Of a stretch of DNA of 10,625 bases, positions 1-7,808 are shown in pieces. The number at the start of each line of letters is the position of its first letter. The stretch's first letter is position 1. A program made the translations under genes and the position numbers. Below the pieces are notes generated by a model. It had not been told where the DNA came from. It worked only from the letters and a program-made list of their open reading frames with translations, and ran no database searches. This DNA is from Roridomyces roridus. Its lineage: Eukaryota > Basidiomycota > Agaricomycetes > Agaricales > Mycenaceae. The stretch spans positions 1-10,625 of the forward strand of contig JARKIF010000502.1 of assembly GCA_029378245.1 (NCBI GenBank). Reading direction: 5' to 3'.

Positions 1-2
1 AC

Positions 3-2130
3 GACGACGACATTGTCCTCACGTTGTCAATCGACGGCGCTCAGTTGTATCGCAACAAGGGTCAGTTCATTCATACTCGGCACGTCCACGTCTTGCTGAA
101 CTGCAATTCAGCCTCGGATTGCTGGATGTATATCTGGGTGGTCTATGACCGTGCTCCCGATCGACGCTACAAGAAAGCAACCGTTTATCCTGGCGGCTTC
201 TTCCCCGGACCCAACAAGCCCAAAAATCTCGACAGTTTCGTCTTCGTCGGTCTTTACCATCTGGCTGCACTCCAGAACAGCGGATTGGGTATTTGGGATA
301 GTCGGTCTGAGAAAGTCTTCACTTCAAGACCATTTCTTGCTGCCGCCACTGCTGATGGTCCCCATCGCGGCTTTGAGTGGACTTGTCGGGCACCATGGCA
401 AGCACCTCTGCCGCACCTACTGCTCCATGAAAGGTCGGCGAAAGCCAGGTGCATCGACATACTACCCTGTCTGTCTTCTCCCCGACGACTACGATGTATC
501 CGGGTGTGCCCATCCTGATGTAGATGTCAAGAATTTGCTGCAGGCATTTACCAAGGAGGAATCCACCACACGCTACAACGAAAATCTCCTGTTCGTTTCC
601 AAGTCACCGAACAACTCTCAGTACGAAAAGCGACGACTGGAAACCGGCATCTCCAAACCGAGCATCTTCAGTGGTATTCCCCACAGTCTCGGTGTCCCTG
701 CCATGTTTCCTCCCGATGGCATGCATCCAATTCTCAACCTCGGGGATTTACTTATCCCTCTCTGGCGTGGGACGTTCGATTGCGCAGCGACAGATGACAA
801 GGCGACTTGGGACTGGGCAGTGCTGACGGGACGTTTGGGAGCGACATGGGCAGGCTGTCGCTGATCTTCGCGAGTATTTCCCTGGCTCGTTCGACACACC
901 GCCCCGAAATCCTGCAGAGAAAATCAACTCCCAATACAAATGCTGGGAGTACCTGCTGTACCTCTTCGGGGTTGGTCCCGCTCTTTTGTTCGGCATCTTG
1001 CCGACCGAGTATTATCGGCATTACTGCAAGGTTGTTCGCGCTTTTCGGCTGCTCTTCCAAGAGGAGTTCAACGCTGACGAGGTGGTGGAGGCCAACATGC
1101 TTTTGATAGAGTTTGTGATCGAGTTTGAGCAGCTCTATGCCCAACGACGAGCCGATCGCATTCACTTCATTCGCCCCATCTTGCACACGATCCTCCACAT
1201 GCCTGGTGAAAGCATCCGCAAGGGTCCGTTGAATTTGTACTCCCAATGGGCGATGGAGCGCAGTATCGGCAACCTCGGCGAAGAAATCAAGCAACACTCC
1301 GATCCATACGCCAACCTTGCTCAGCGAGGTATTCGACGTGCGCAGGTCAATGCTCTGACGGCGATTATGCCGAGTTGACCCCCCAAGACTTTGCCTCGGG
1401 GCTCTGTCGACCTCGGCAATGGATATGTCCTTCTTTGCCCGACGGACACCTGCCCCCGAACGTTCGAGCCTGTGAAGCAGAAGCCATCCGTCGATATATA
1501 CGGGACAACTGCAACGACCGACGAGGGTGACCAGCTTGCTGAGTCTTGGAGACCGAATGTCATTCGATGGGCCGTGCACGCCTTCCCAATGGTCAGATAG
1601 TGCGATCCTCTTGGAAGGAAGAAACTCGGGCAAGAACCCCCACGACGAGCCCGAGTTGTCAAGGTGTGTCTTGCTCTGGCCTCGAAGGGTGTCCGCCTCA
1701 CATTCTCTCAAACAGGTGAAACTTCCTGCGAAGGTGATGACTCTGACGTCGAACTCTGAGGACGGACACAGATCGGATCCTCGTCGCGGCTTCGAGTTTG
1801 CAGAAGTCGCGTTTTACTGCTGTCTGGAAATCCGCGGTGTCAAACACTTCCTCGCCGTCGGTTCTTTCTATGGACCACCAGATCCACACTTGTATGAATG
1901 GTCTTCATTCACGTACTGCTCAATGCAGCACCACGCGACGCCGACTTGGCTGCATTCAGAATCAAATGCATTCACTCTAACGGTACTCATGGGTCCGGGA
2001 CCACCAATTCGCTCTCTCCGTTCCACACATGCAGGACGTGCCCACGGAGGACCGCTGGTTTTGCTGGAAAAAGTCTGGACTGAAAATGGCGCAGATGGTC
2101 GGTTTCTTTGAGCAAGACGAAGACGAATAA
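3..2130 (+). pseudogene. Broken Tnp2/Plavaka-type transposase (CACTA superfamily), C-terminal part
   Basis: Translated pieces match, in order, the Tnp2-like transposases common in Agaricomycetes. Recognisable blocks are SIDGAQLYRNK and ASDCWMYIW (frame 3, joined by a 51-bp intron at 61-111), PGGFFPGPNKPKNLDSF (about 193-243), GLVGHHGKH, then RRLETGISKPSIFSG and LLIPLWRGTFDC (frame 1, to about 820), then PPRNPAEKI, the QRRADRIHFIRP block, SQWAMERSIGNLGEEI and QRGIRRAQVNAL (frame 2, to 1375). After that come PRGSVDLGNGYVLL (frame 2), ACEAEAIRRYI and RLPNGQIVRSSWKE (frame 1), FAEVAFYC and YGPPDPHLYEWSS (frame 3), and VPTEDRWF to GFFEQDEDE (frame 1), ending in TAA at 2128-2130. Frame changes lie near 360-363 (a CCCC run), 820-830, 1445-1465, 1500-1570, 1620-1770 and 1930-2035, and a TGA sits in the coding frame at 1376-1378. 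The Asp of SIDGA is a plausible catalytic residue of the family's DDD/E site, but this is inference. The 5' part is missing from the window. Family assignment is from remembered motifs and I am confident in it; the gene cannot make a full protein as written. Confidence 0.88.
61..111 (+). other. 51-bp intron inside the transposase core
   Basis: It starts GTCAGT and ends TTCAG, with a CTGAAC branch-like site shortly before the end. Removing it joins YRNK directly to ASDCW, restoring the contiguous family block YRNKASDCWMYIW; the codon for Ala is split after its first base. Its length is a multiple of three and it has no stop in frame, so a retained copy would add 17 residues without breaking the frame. 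Confidence 0.75.
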
Positions 2131-2218
2131 TTATGTAGAGTTTGTAGTGAGAAATAGACTGGTAAAGAACGCGTTCGCGTTGTTGTGTCCTTGTTTGTCC
2201 CCTCTTCCTTCTACGGCC
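2131..2218. other. Short spacer between transposase remnant and next gene
   Basis: Only 88 bp separate the transposase stop codon from the proposed start codon of the next gene. The spacer has no clear TATA box. It holds pyrimidine-rich tracts (such as TTGTTTGTCCCCTCTTCCTT) just before the ATG, which is common near fungal transcription starts. No transposon end is recognisable here. Confidence 0.4.
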
Positions 2219-4425
2219 ATGCATCGAGCAGGCTCCTCGCAGCTCTTCGCCGGCGACGAGAGCCTTTTCAACCATCCTACTGGCGAAGGATCCTCCTCCA
2301 TGCTCGATATGTCCTTGCAGGACGACACCAGCTCCGAATGGACACTTCCATCGCCCACCATGTCCATCCCCCGAAATTTATAGATCGTCTTCATCTCTTG
2401 GATCCTCCTCCTCCCTCGGAAACAGTACGAGCCACTCTGGGTACCCGGTGAGTGTCCCGAGCCATTCATTGGATATGTGACTGACGAGAAGTTGCAGGCT
2501 TACCCTACACCTCAATACGCATTGATGACGAAGCTGCAAATTGAATTGGCGCGGAAGGAGATGGAGGTTACGATGCTCAAGCGAGATAACGAACAGCTCA
2601 GGTGTGCTATCTGTCTCTCGTTCGAGACCGCCAACGTGACATGCCCCGCAGAATGCAGAACACACAATTGCTACAGGCACTCACTACCACTGCTGGCTCT
2701 AGACAACACCCTCCTCCTTCTTCGTCGTCATCTTTGTCTGAGGGCGATTACCCGCTCGTGCAGTACTGGCAGAAGGGAAAGTATAACGATGCGATCGGAA
2801 AGAAGAGAGGTGTCACTCAGGTCGACGCCGCGGACGTCCCCAAAATCACGGCTGCCTCGTTCCACTTTGCGGAAGATGCCATGGGCACTCCCCCGACTCT
2901 CGAAACTGTGGCGGCCATCAAAGCCACCGCGACCTCAGTAATGCACGATCTCGCAAAGGCCGGCCTTCTCGACGACTCTGGTTGGTCGACGATGGGCCAG
3001 AATGTGAAGGAGAGATTCAGGGAGGCTATGGAGAAGGAGTATCCCGACCTTCGGCTCTGCCATGGACACTGGAAAGCCGACTGGATTGGCACTCAGCAGT
3101 ATTCCAGTTGGAAGGGCTCGCACGGCGATCGGTATTTTAAGCAGAAGAAGACAGTAGCCGAACAGGAAAACAGCCTCCCCATCGACTCGGACGATATCTC
3201 CTCTCGGACCCACCCTTCTCCCCAAAAGAGGAAGTCAATTCACAGTAGCGACGGCAACGACAGGAAGCGTAGGAAATCCAACGGCGGCGCCATCGAGTCA
3301 AACGCGCGGGGTAAGCGCCCTGACATCGTACGTCTCATCCCTTTGTCTGTCTATCATTAGCTGACCAGTAAACTCCCAGAGAGTCGTAAATCCGCTGTAC
3401 GTTCCTCCATGTCCGTTTGATGTCCTTTGTCTGACAACGTCGCAGCGCCCCAACCGCAAATAAAGCGATCAGAGAAGCGGACAGAGGTGAATTCTTCCCG
3501 TTTCAATCACCCGTGTCGCTTAGCCTGTCCTAAGTCATCAAGCAATCCCGCGCTGCATCCGGTAAGCTCATTCATTACTGCGGACGTCGTCTCACATTTT
3601 GCAGGCACTTTATCCGTGCATTCCCCGGCCCCGCCATCCAGAGTCGATACGGACGAACTGCCCCCACCACCTCCGAGCCGGTCGCCTTCTGAGCCAGTCG
3701 GCCACACCTCCATCTGTCTCGATAGTTCCTCCGTCCGCGTGACTGCCGCCCGCGTCGACGATGCCTCTCCCCTCATCAACGATGCCTCTGCCCGCGTTGA
3801 CGGTACCGCTGCCCCTGTCAACACTGTCTCTTCCCATGCCCGTGTCGTCAATAGCCCTGCTCGTGTCGAAACTACTACCGCTCGTGTCGTCTCTACATCC
3901 ACAATCTCCACCGACTCAGCACCTCCGACCAATATGGATATTCTTCTGCAAGTCGCACTATCCTCCGACAACAGTTCAGACTCTTCCTCCTCAAAGAATG
4001 CCCAGCCCCCATCGCCAAACCTGTCATTCCTGCAGCAGCTTCTATTCCCACACACAAAGCACCAGCACCCAAGCCCGCGTCCAAAAAGCCGTATAAACCC
4101 AGTCAGAGCAGTACAACGGCGCGGTGTGTCCCCTTACTTACCCGATAATTCTTTACCGATTCCATTCATTTAGCGGCTTGTGCGCAATAGTCTGGGCACG
4201 TACGAATCCCGAATCCGACAAAAACGACTTCAAGGCTTATTGGGATGACCTCGGAGAGGAGGGACAAAAGGTATGTGGCATCTTTGCCTGCACATTCACA
4301 ACCTGACATGGCTGGTAGTTCTGGAAAGATCGGGAGAGGAAGGCCAAAGATGCTGCCGCAGCGGTATGTATTAGACCTTCTCGGGACAATCTCTTATTAT
4401 TCGTTTACAGGCTCTGGCTGCTTAG
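2219..4425 (+). CDS. Ten-exon gene of an Agaricomycete-specific family, coiled-coil plus conserved core, two frame changes
   Basis: Function is not known. Proposed exons: 2219-2447, 2498-2601, 2652-3327, 3380-3396, 3446-3486, 3535-3561, 3605-4123, 4174-4270, 4319-4363 and 4411-4425; all nine introns are 43-52 bp with GT and AG ends. The product would be about 590 aa. Exon 1 encodes an acidic, then Ser-rich segment. Exons 2-3 encode a coiled coil (LQIELARKEMEVTMLKRDNE) continuing across the intron. Exon 3 holds the conserved core, YPLVQYW then EYPDLRLCHGHWKADWIGTQ, followed by a basic stretch (KRKSIHSS, DRKRRKS) that could be a nuclear signal. Exon 7 is low complexity with a 7-residue repeat. 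Exons 8-10 encode LCAIVWARTNP, FKAYWDDLGEEGQK and an Ala/Lys tail, somewhat like an HMG box. From memory, this layout matches a family of hypothetical proteins expanded in Agaricomycetes. Odd points: a one-base excess in the CCCCC run at 2368-2372 moves the frame (MSIPEIYRSSSS needs four Cs), and the frame changes again between about 3900 and 4015 before the PKPASKKPYKPSQ segment. It is therefore a young pseudogene or carries sequence errors. Confidence 0.72.
3748..3900 (+). repeat. Seven-copy degenerate 21-bp coding tandem repeat
   Basis: Seven consecutive units of about 21 bp fill this stretch; one unit carries an extra 6 bp. In the coding frame they read ARVDDAS, PLINDAS, ARVDGTA, APVNTVSSH, ARVVNSP, ARVETTT and ARVVSTS, so the common pattern is A-R-V-x-x-x-(S/T/A). 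A partial older copy, SVRVTA, lies just before at 3730-3747. Because 21 is a multiple of three, gain or loss of units keeps the frame. The repeat lies in the low-complexity middle of the gene at 2219-4425. Confidence 0.85.
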
Positions 4426-4550
4426 ATTGGGAGGCGAGGAGGAAGTGCAGAGTCGGCGGCGGCAGAGTGACGAGGAGCTGGGAGTGCGGGGCGGAGGCCG
4501 GCGAACGTGACTGTGTGAGTGCGCGAGCAGTTGGAAGAGCGGCGAGTAGA

Positions 4551-4618
4551 GCGCGGGGAGCAGCAGCGGGGAGCGCGGGGGAGCAGCAGCGGGGAGCGAG
4601 CGCGGGGAGCGGACGGGG
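4551..4618. repeat. G-rich minisatellite (about 24-bp unit) with G-quadruplex potential
   Basis: The unit GCGCGGGGAGCAGCAGCGGG occurs at 4551-4570 and again, with one extra G, from 4573; a partial third copy follows from 4598. Runs of four or five G occur at 4555-4558, 4568-4571, 4577-4581, 4591-4594, 4604-4607 and 4615-4618, separated by 5-9 bases. Six such tracts on one strand could fold as a long-loop G-quadruplex; this is inference from base composition. Confidence 0.75.
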
Positions 4619-4625
4619 TACAGGT

Positions 4626-4640
4626 AATAAATGCAATAAA
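4626..4640 (+). terminator. Pair of AATAAA poly(A) signals
   Basis: Two AATAAA hexamers occur at 4626-4631 and 4635-4640. They are on the sense strand and about 200 bp after the stop codon at 4423-4425, which fits a 3' untranslated region of the upstream gene passing through the G-rich repeat. Use of these sites is inferred. Confidence 0.4.
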
Positions 4641-4677
4641 ATATCATTCAGAAGCGAATATTCTACATATGGATGAG

Positions 4678-4741
4678 AATCCCAGATACGGCCAGAAAAA
4701 CTGCTGAATTTCTAAGGCTGGGTCTGGCCATATCTGGGATT
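4678..4741. repeat. 19-bp inverted repeat with 26-bp loop
   Basis: The left arm AATCCCAGATACGGCCAGA (4678-4696) pairs with the right arm TCTGGCCATATCTGGGATT (4723-4741) at 18 of 19 positions; the odd one is a C/T difference that still allows a G-U pair in RNA. A third copy of TCCCAGAT lies at 4767-4774, and GATTTCCCA is directly repeated at 4763-4780. It may be a fossil of a small inverted-repeat element or a folded RNA segment. Confidence 0.8.
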
Positions 4742-5019
4742 TACCGGATTCTGATACGGGAAGATTTCCCAGATTTCCCAATATACAGCCATACGGACTT
4801 CTCACTGGGTCTGAGGCACGGGCATAAAAAGTTGGGAGCAGAAAAGAAAAATAAAGTTGTATTTGATTAAATGACCAACTTGAACGGCATATTTCTCAGC
4901 CTCGGAGAAGTGTTACCATTTTTCTGGCCAATTTTGTAGCCACTTTGCCGATCTTCCGTAAGCAAATTAAAAGAACCCGCGGCTTTGCTTCGTGGCCTTC
5001 AAATAGCCCGACCGCTGGT

Positions 5020-5115
5020 ATGCTGTGGCTCTCACCTCCCATCTCCTCCGTATGCATCCGCTCAACGAGCAATCCTTCACCTACGCCCCCGGAGGAGGCT
5101 ACCCCTTCTATCTAA
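5020..5115 (+). promoter_or_regulatory. Possible upstream ORF overlapping the hydrolase start
   Basis: An ATG at 5020 opens a 31-codon frame that ends with TAA at 5113-5115, in a different frame from the hydrolase and overlapping its ATG at 5052. If transcription starts before 5020, this frame could lower translation of the hydrolase. Neither ATG has a strong start context (T at the -3 region for 5020), and the transcript start is unknown. Confidence 0.3.
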
Positions 5116-6463
5116 CAGCCAAGCGATACTGGCTGTCGGGCTCTGAAGGCAATGACGACGACGACGGCCTGACCCTGCTATTCCTCCACGCCACGAGTTT
5201 CATGAAGGAGACGTGGATTCCTCCGCTAGAGTGCGATTTCACTTTTACTATCCTTGTTCACGTCCTAATCAGCGTCAGGGCCCTCTTTTCGCTTGCGTCG
5301 ACTGCAGGCAGTCCCGTCAAGATACGGGAAGCCTGGTGCTTGGATTGTCCCAATCACGGTGCCTCGGCTGCGCTCAATACGCGGGCGCTGCTGCAGCCGG
5401 AATACTACCTCAGCTGTGCGTGCCCACACTCACTACATACATAGCTGCTATCTAACTCATCTCATTTCCCTTAGTTTCCTGCGAGCGATATGCACAAGCA
5501 GCCCATCGATTCCTTTCCATCGGTCCTGAGCAAGGCGGCGTCGACTTTAGGACGCGGAATCTGGTGGGAGTGGGACAGAGTTTGGGTGGTTGCTCCATGT
5601 GCGTCTGCTGCATTCTTCTTCCTCCCATCCATTCATTCTTGCTATAGAACGATTCTACAAGGAATCCAGCCAGTTTTCCCATTCCAATCCCTCGTGCTCA
5701 TCGAGCCCCTCATCAGCCCCATGGGCGCACACCGCCTCAGCAGCCTGCGCAAAATCCTCGTCAAAGGGGCTTATGAACGGCGTGACGTGTGGCCCGACCG
5801 CCAGCAGGCATTAGCGGCTTCACGAGACCGAGAAAGCAGGAAGAGGTGGGATCCCCGTGTTCTCCAAATATACATCGTACGCCCCATGAATCCCGCCCAC
5901 TTCTCACAGTCTGTCACCGACTTATTCTTTTTTTTGGTTAGGAATACGGCATCGTGGAGCATCGTATGTCCTCGTGTTTTCAAACCCATTTTTGAACGTC
6001 CTGTTCAAGAAATTTTGTAGCTGGTGCGCAATTCAAGGAGGGTGCGCAATTCAAGGAGGGTGCGTATCACGGCGTGACTCTGGCGTGCACCCGGGATCAA
6101 GAAGCGACCATGTACCGCGATCCCAATGGCGCTACCAAGCCGCTTGAGAACCTCGCGAGCCTGGCTCGCACGTACCCGGTCCATCTCATCCTCGGTGAAA
6201 TCGCTGACGTCCTGTATGTTGGTTTTTTTTTTGGACCCTACTTCAAATCTAATTCTGCTTTGTAGACCAAAGGACGTGCACGCGGCTATCGTGGAGGCAG
6301 CGCCGTATGCTTCGAGGACGGTGATCAAGGGTGCGGGACATCAGGTGTGTTTTGCGACTATCCCTCCAATATGTGTTCTGACCGATTTCAGACGATACAG
6401 GAGGCACCAGACCAAGTGGGGAGAGCGGTGTATGATGCGCTGGTGATGAATGCTCGGGAGTAA
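5052..6463 (+). CDS. Alpha/beta-hydrolase family protein, eight exons, intact
   Basis: Exons are 5052-5230, 5279-5415, 5475-5598, 5648-5876, 5942-5963, 6021-6213, 6266-6344 and 6392-6463. All introns are 47-65 bp with GT-AG ends and the joined frame is open for exactly 345 codons (344 aa plus TAA). The start at 5052 is the first ATG in frame. The fold is recognised from LLFLHATSF near residue 43 (oxyanion-loop region, usually HGTGF), REAWCLDCPNHG, the nucleophile elbow GQSLGG with Ser141, FPFQSLVLIEPLI, RRDVW and KRWDPRVL, GVTLACT, then PVHLILGE with a likely acid at Asp293, and GAGHQ with His320. The pattern resembles fungal Lpx1/MpaH-type hydrolases; substrate unknown. There is no C-terminal peroxisomal SKL-like signal (it ends NARE) and no obvious secretion signal, so a cytosolic enzyme is likely. 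Odd points: an in-frame 18-bp duplication at 6023-6058 gives GAQFKE twice (residues 232-243), and the first intron (5231-5278, 48 bp) is a stop-free multiple of three. The gene converges on the ICMT gene 116 bp downstream. Confidence 0.92.
6023..6058 (+). repeat. Perfect 18-bp in-frame tandem duplication
   Basis: GGTGCGCAATTCAAGGAG occurs at 6023-6040 and again, identical, at 6041-6058, with the first six bases of a third unit following. It doubles the residues GAQFKE inside the hydrolase, just after the exon 6 acceptor. Perfect identity suggests a recent slippage or unequal exchange event. Confidence 0.95.
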
Positions 6464-6579
6464 GGAGCAGGCTTTGAGGTTTATGATTTTTCCATGTACG
6501 CCAGGGGTATAATGAAGTGGGTAACGTCCTCAATTATGCGAAATCCATGTTTACAAATAATCTCAAGGTGTGTAACTAA

Positions 6580-7340
6580 CTAAACGATGCCCGGAATCAA
6601 AGCATACGGCACTCTCTCTGCATATTCATCCCACTCCTCTCCAAACACGCTCCGCAACCCAGCATCCTCTTTATCGATCCTCGCAATAAGCCCGCCTACG
6701 ACGAGCGTCATCGCACCGCCCCATGCAGCACAAAACAACGCGCCGGCCACACTTCCTTTTGCCACGCACTCGAGGAACCACGAGCCCGGTGCGCCATAGC
6801 AGCAGACGAGACCCATGTATGCGAGGACGGCGCCTGTGTAACCTGGGTGGCGGACGACGCTGTATGGGCCACGGGTGATTAGTTCGTGGGCATTGATGAT
6901 GCCTGTTTCAAAGGTGAAATGCCGTCCCAGGGCGCGGTAGCAGCGGAATCGGAGGAATGCGCCGCTGGCTGCGAAGAGAGCGCCGAGGGCCAAGGGGAGG
7001 GTGAGTCGTGGAGTTGGGCAACGCCCGGGTGGTGTGAGGGCTGAGAGGGCGAGTTGGGCTGAGGAGGAGTGGGGGTGCAGTTGGGCGAGGATTGTCGTGA
7101 TTTCTGCGAGTGCGGAGAACCAGTAGATGATCTATGCGCGTTCACTTGACCGTGCATGCAAGAAGAAGACAAAGAAGAAACCTTGGGAGCTTGGCGGAAC
7201 GTTGGAGAGACGAGCAAAAATTCAACATTGGTTGGTGCGATTGTGCGTTCTGCTGCGCTCAAGGGTGGAGTCGGGGACGTGGATGCGACGTGCAAACCGA
7301 GAGTCGTTGCGATGATACAGAAAATTCTGAGGATGGCCAT
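6580..7340 (-). CDS. Isoprenylcysteine carboxyl methyltransferase (ICMT/Ste14-like)
   Basis: This enzyme family methylates the C-terminal prenylated cysteine of CaaX proteins (such as Ras-like GTPases and fungal pheromones) in the ER membrane, using S-adenosylmethionine. Two exons are read on the minus strand: 7340-7182 and 7131-6580, joined across a 50-bp GT-AG intron (7132-7181) in phase 0, giving 236 aa, close to yeast Ste14 (239 aa). The start is the ATG at 7340-7338, opening a hydrophobic first segment (MAILRIFCIIATTLGLHVAS). Conserved features are LGRHFTFE (residues 121-128), HELITRGPYSVVRHPGYTG (135-153), a hydrophobic hairpin, and the C-terminal RIDKEDAGLRSVFGEEW then YALIPGIV, with the RHPGYTG and E-rich C-terminal motifs expected to bind cofactor. 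The frame is open throughout. Agaricomycetes often have several ICMT-like paralogues, so this need not be the main Ste14. It converges on the hydrolase and is divergent from the UbiA gene, with 468 bp between them. Confidence 0.93.
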
Positions 7341-7808
7341 GTTGTATGCAGCCAGATTCTTCGTGCGTCTCCCTTTTATTTCGCGAGCGAAACAAGACTC
7401 TGACCATCTATAGGGGAATCGCGATCCGGGCGGGCTATGGCCGACGACCGCAAGAACAAAGCTGGGCAAGACTCAAGATCTATGTTTGCACCCTCTCGTT
7501 ATGTTTTCGAAACAGGACTTGATAGCAGTGTGGGTTCCAGACCACTTCTTCGCATCTGCTACTTCCTATTGCATCCAAAGTGGGTCGGTTATTTAGAGGT
7601 TCAGGGCTCCAAAGTAATTTTCTACAATTGCAGATCCAGACTCTTGACTTTTGAGATCGGCGGTGGTTCGGTGGGGGCACAGTCGATGGAGATAGCAGAA
7701 TTAAACAAAATCACCCCCCACTGCCGTCGGATTACCACATTCTCCATGGGAAGTTGAACATTTCGGGCATTCTTGAACCTCAACACAGGTACGGGCAAGT
7801 AACTGGGT
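7341..7808. other. Shared promoter interval between ICMT and UbiA genes
   Basis: The 468 bp lie between the start of the ICMT gene on the minus strand and the proposed start of the UbiA gene on the plus strand, so both promoters should be here. I see no recognised motif, no RNA gene and no ORF with family resemblance. The ORF at 7437-7757 on the plus strand shows no familiar protein pattern. Confidence 0.45.

Larger units (their letters stand above)
1..2130 (+). mobile_element. Right-hand part of a degenerate Plavaka/CACTA-type DNA transposon
   Basis: The stretch is filled by the decayed transposase gene described in the next entry. The left end of the element lies outside the window. I could not identify a terminal inverted repeat or target-site duplication on the right side, so the right boundary is set at the transposase stop codon only. 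It may extend further, possibly through the gene at 2219-4425, which lies 88 bp downstream on the same strand. Confidence 0.7.
4426..5051. other. Non-coding interval: G-rich block, poly(A) signals, inverted repeat, promoter region
   Basis: No gene is supported here; the open frames over the G-rich part are low-complexity shadows. The first 190 bp are strongly purine-rich on the plus strand. AATAAA occurs at 4626-4631 and 4635-4640, about 200 bp after the upstream stop codon, and again at 4850-4855. The last 150 bp must hold the promoter of the hydrolase gene. An out-of-frame ATG at 5020 lies just before that gene's start. Confidence 0.6.

Noticed and set aside
752..1711. Long minus-strand open frame of 319 codons
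   Set aside because: It lies opposite the well-supported transposase blocks, shows no family pattern and is best explained as their antisense shadow.
3507..4055. Minus-strand open frame of 182 codons rich in Thr, Arg and Ala
   Set aside because: It is the antisense of the low-complexity 21-bp repeat exon, whose plus-strand phase is fixed by the intron chain.
4245..4707. Open frames over the G-rich block
   Set aside because: Composition is forced by the repeat (Arg, Gly, Ala, Ser), they overlap between strands and resemble no family.
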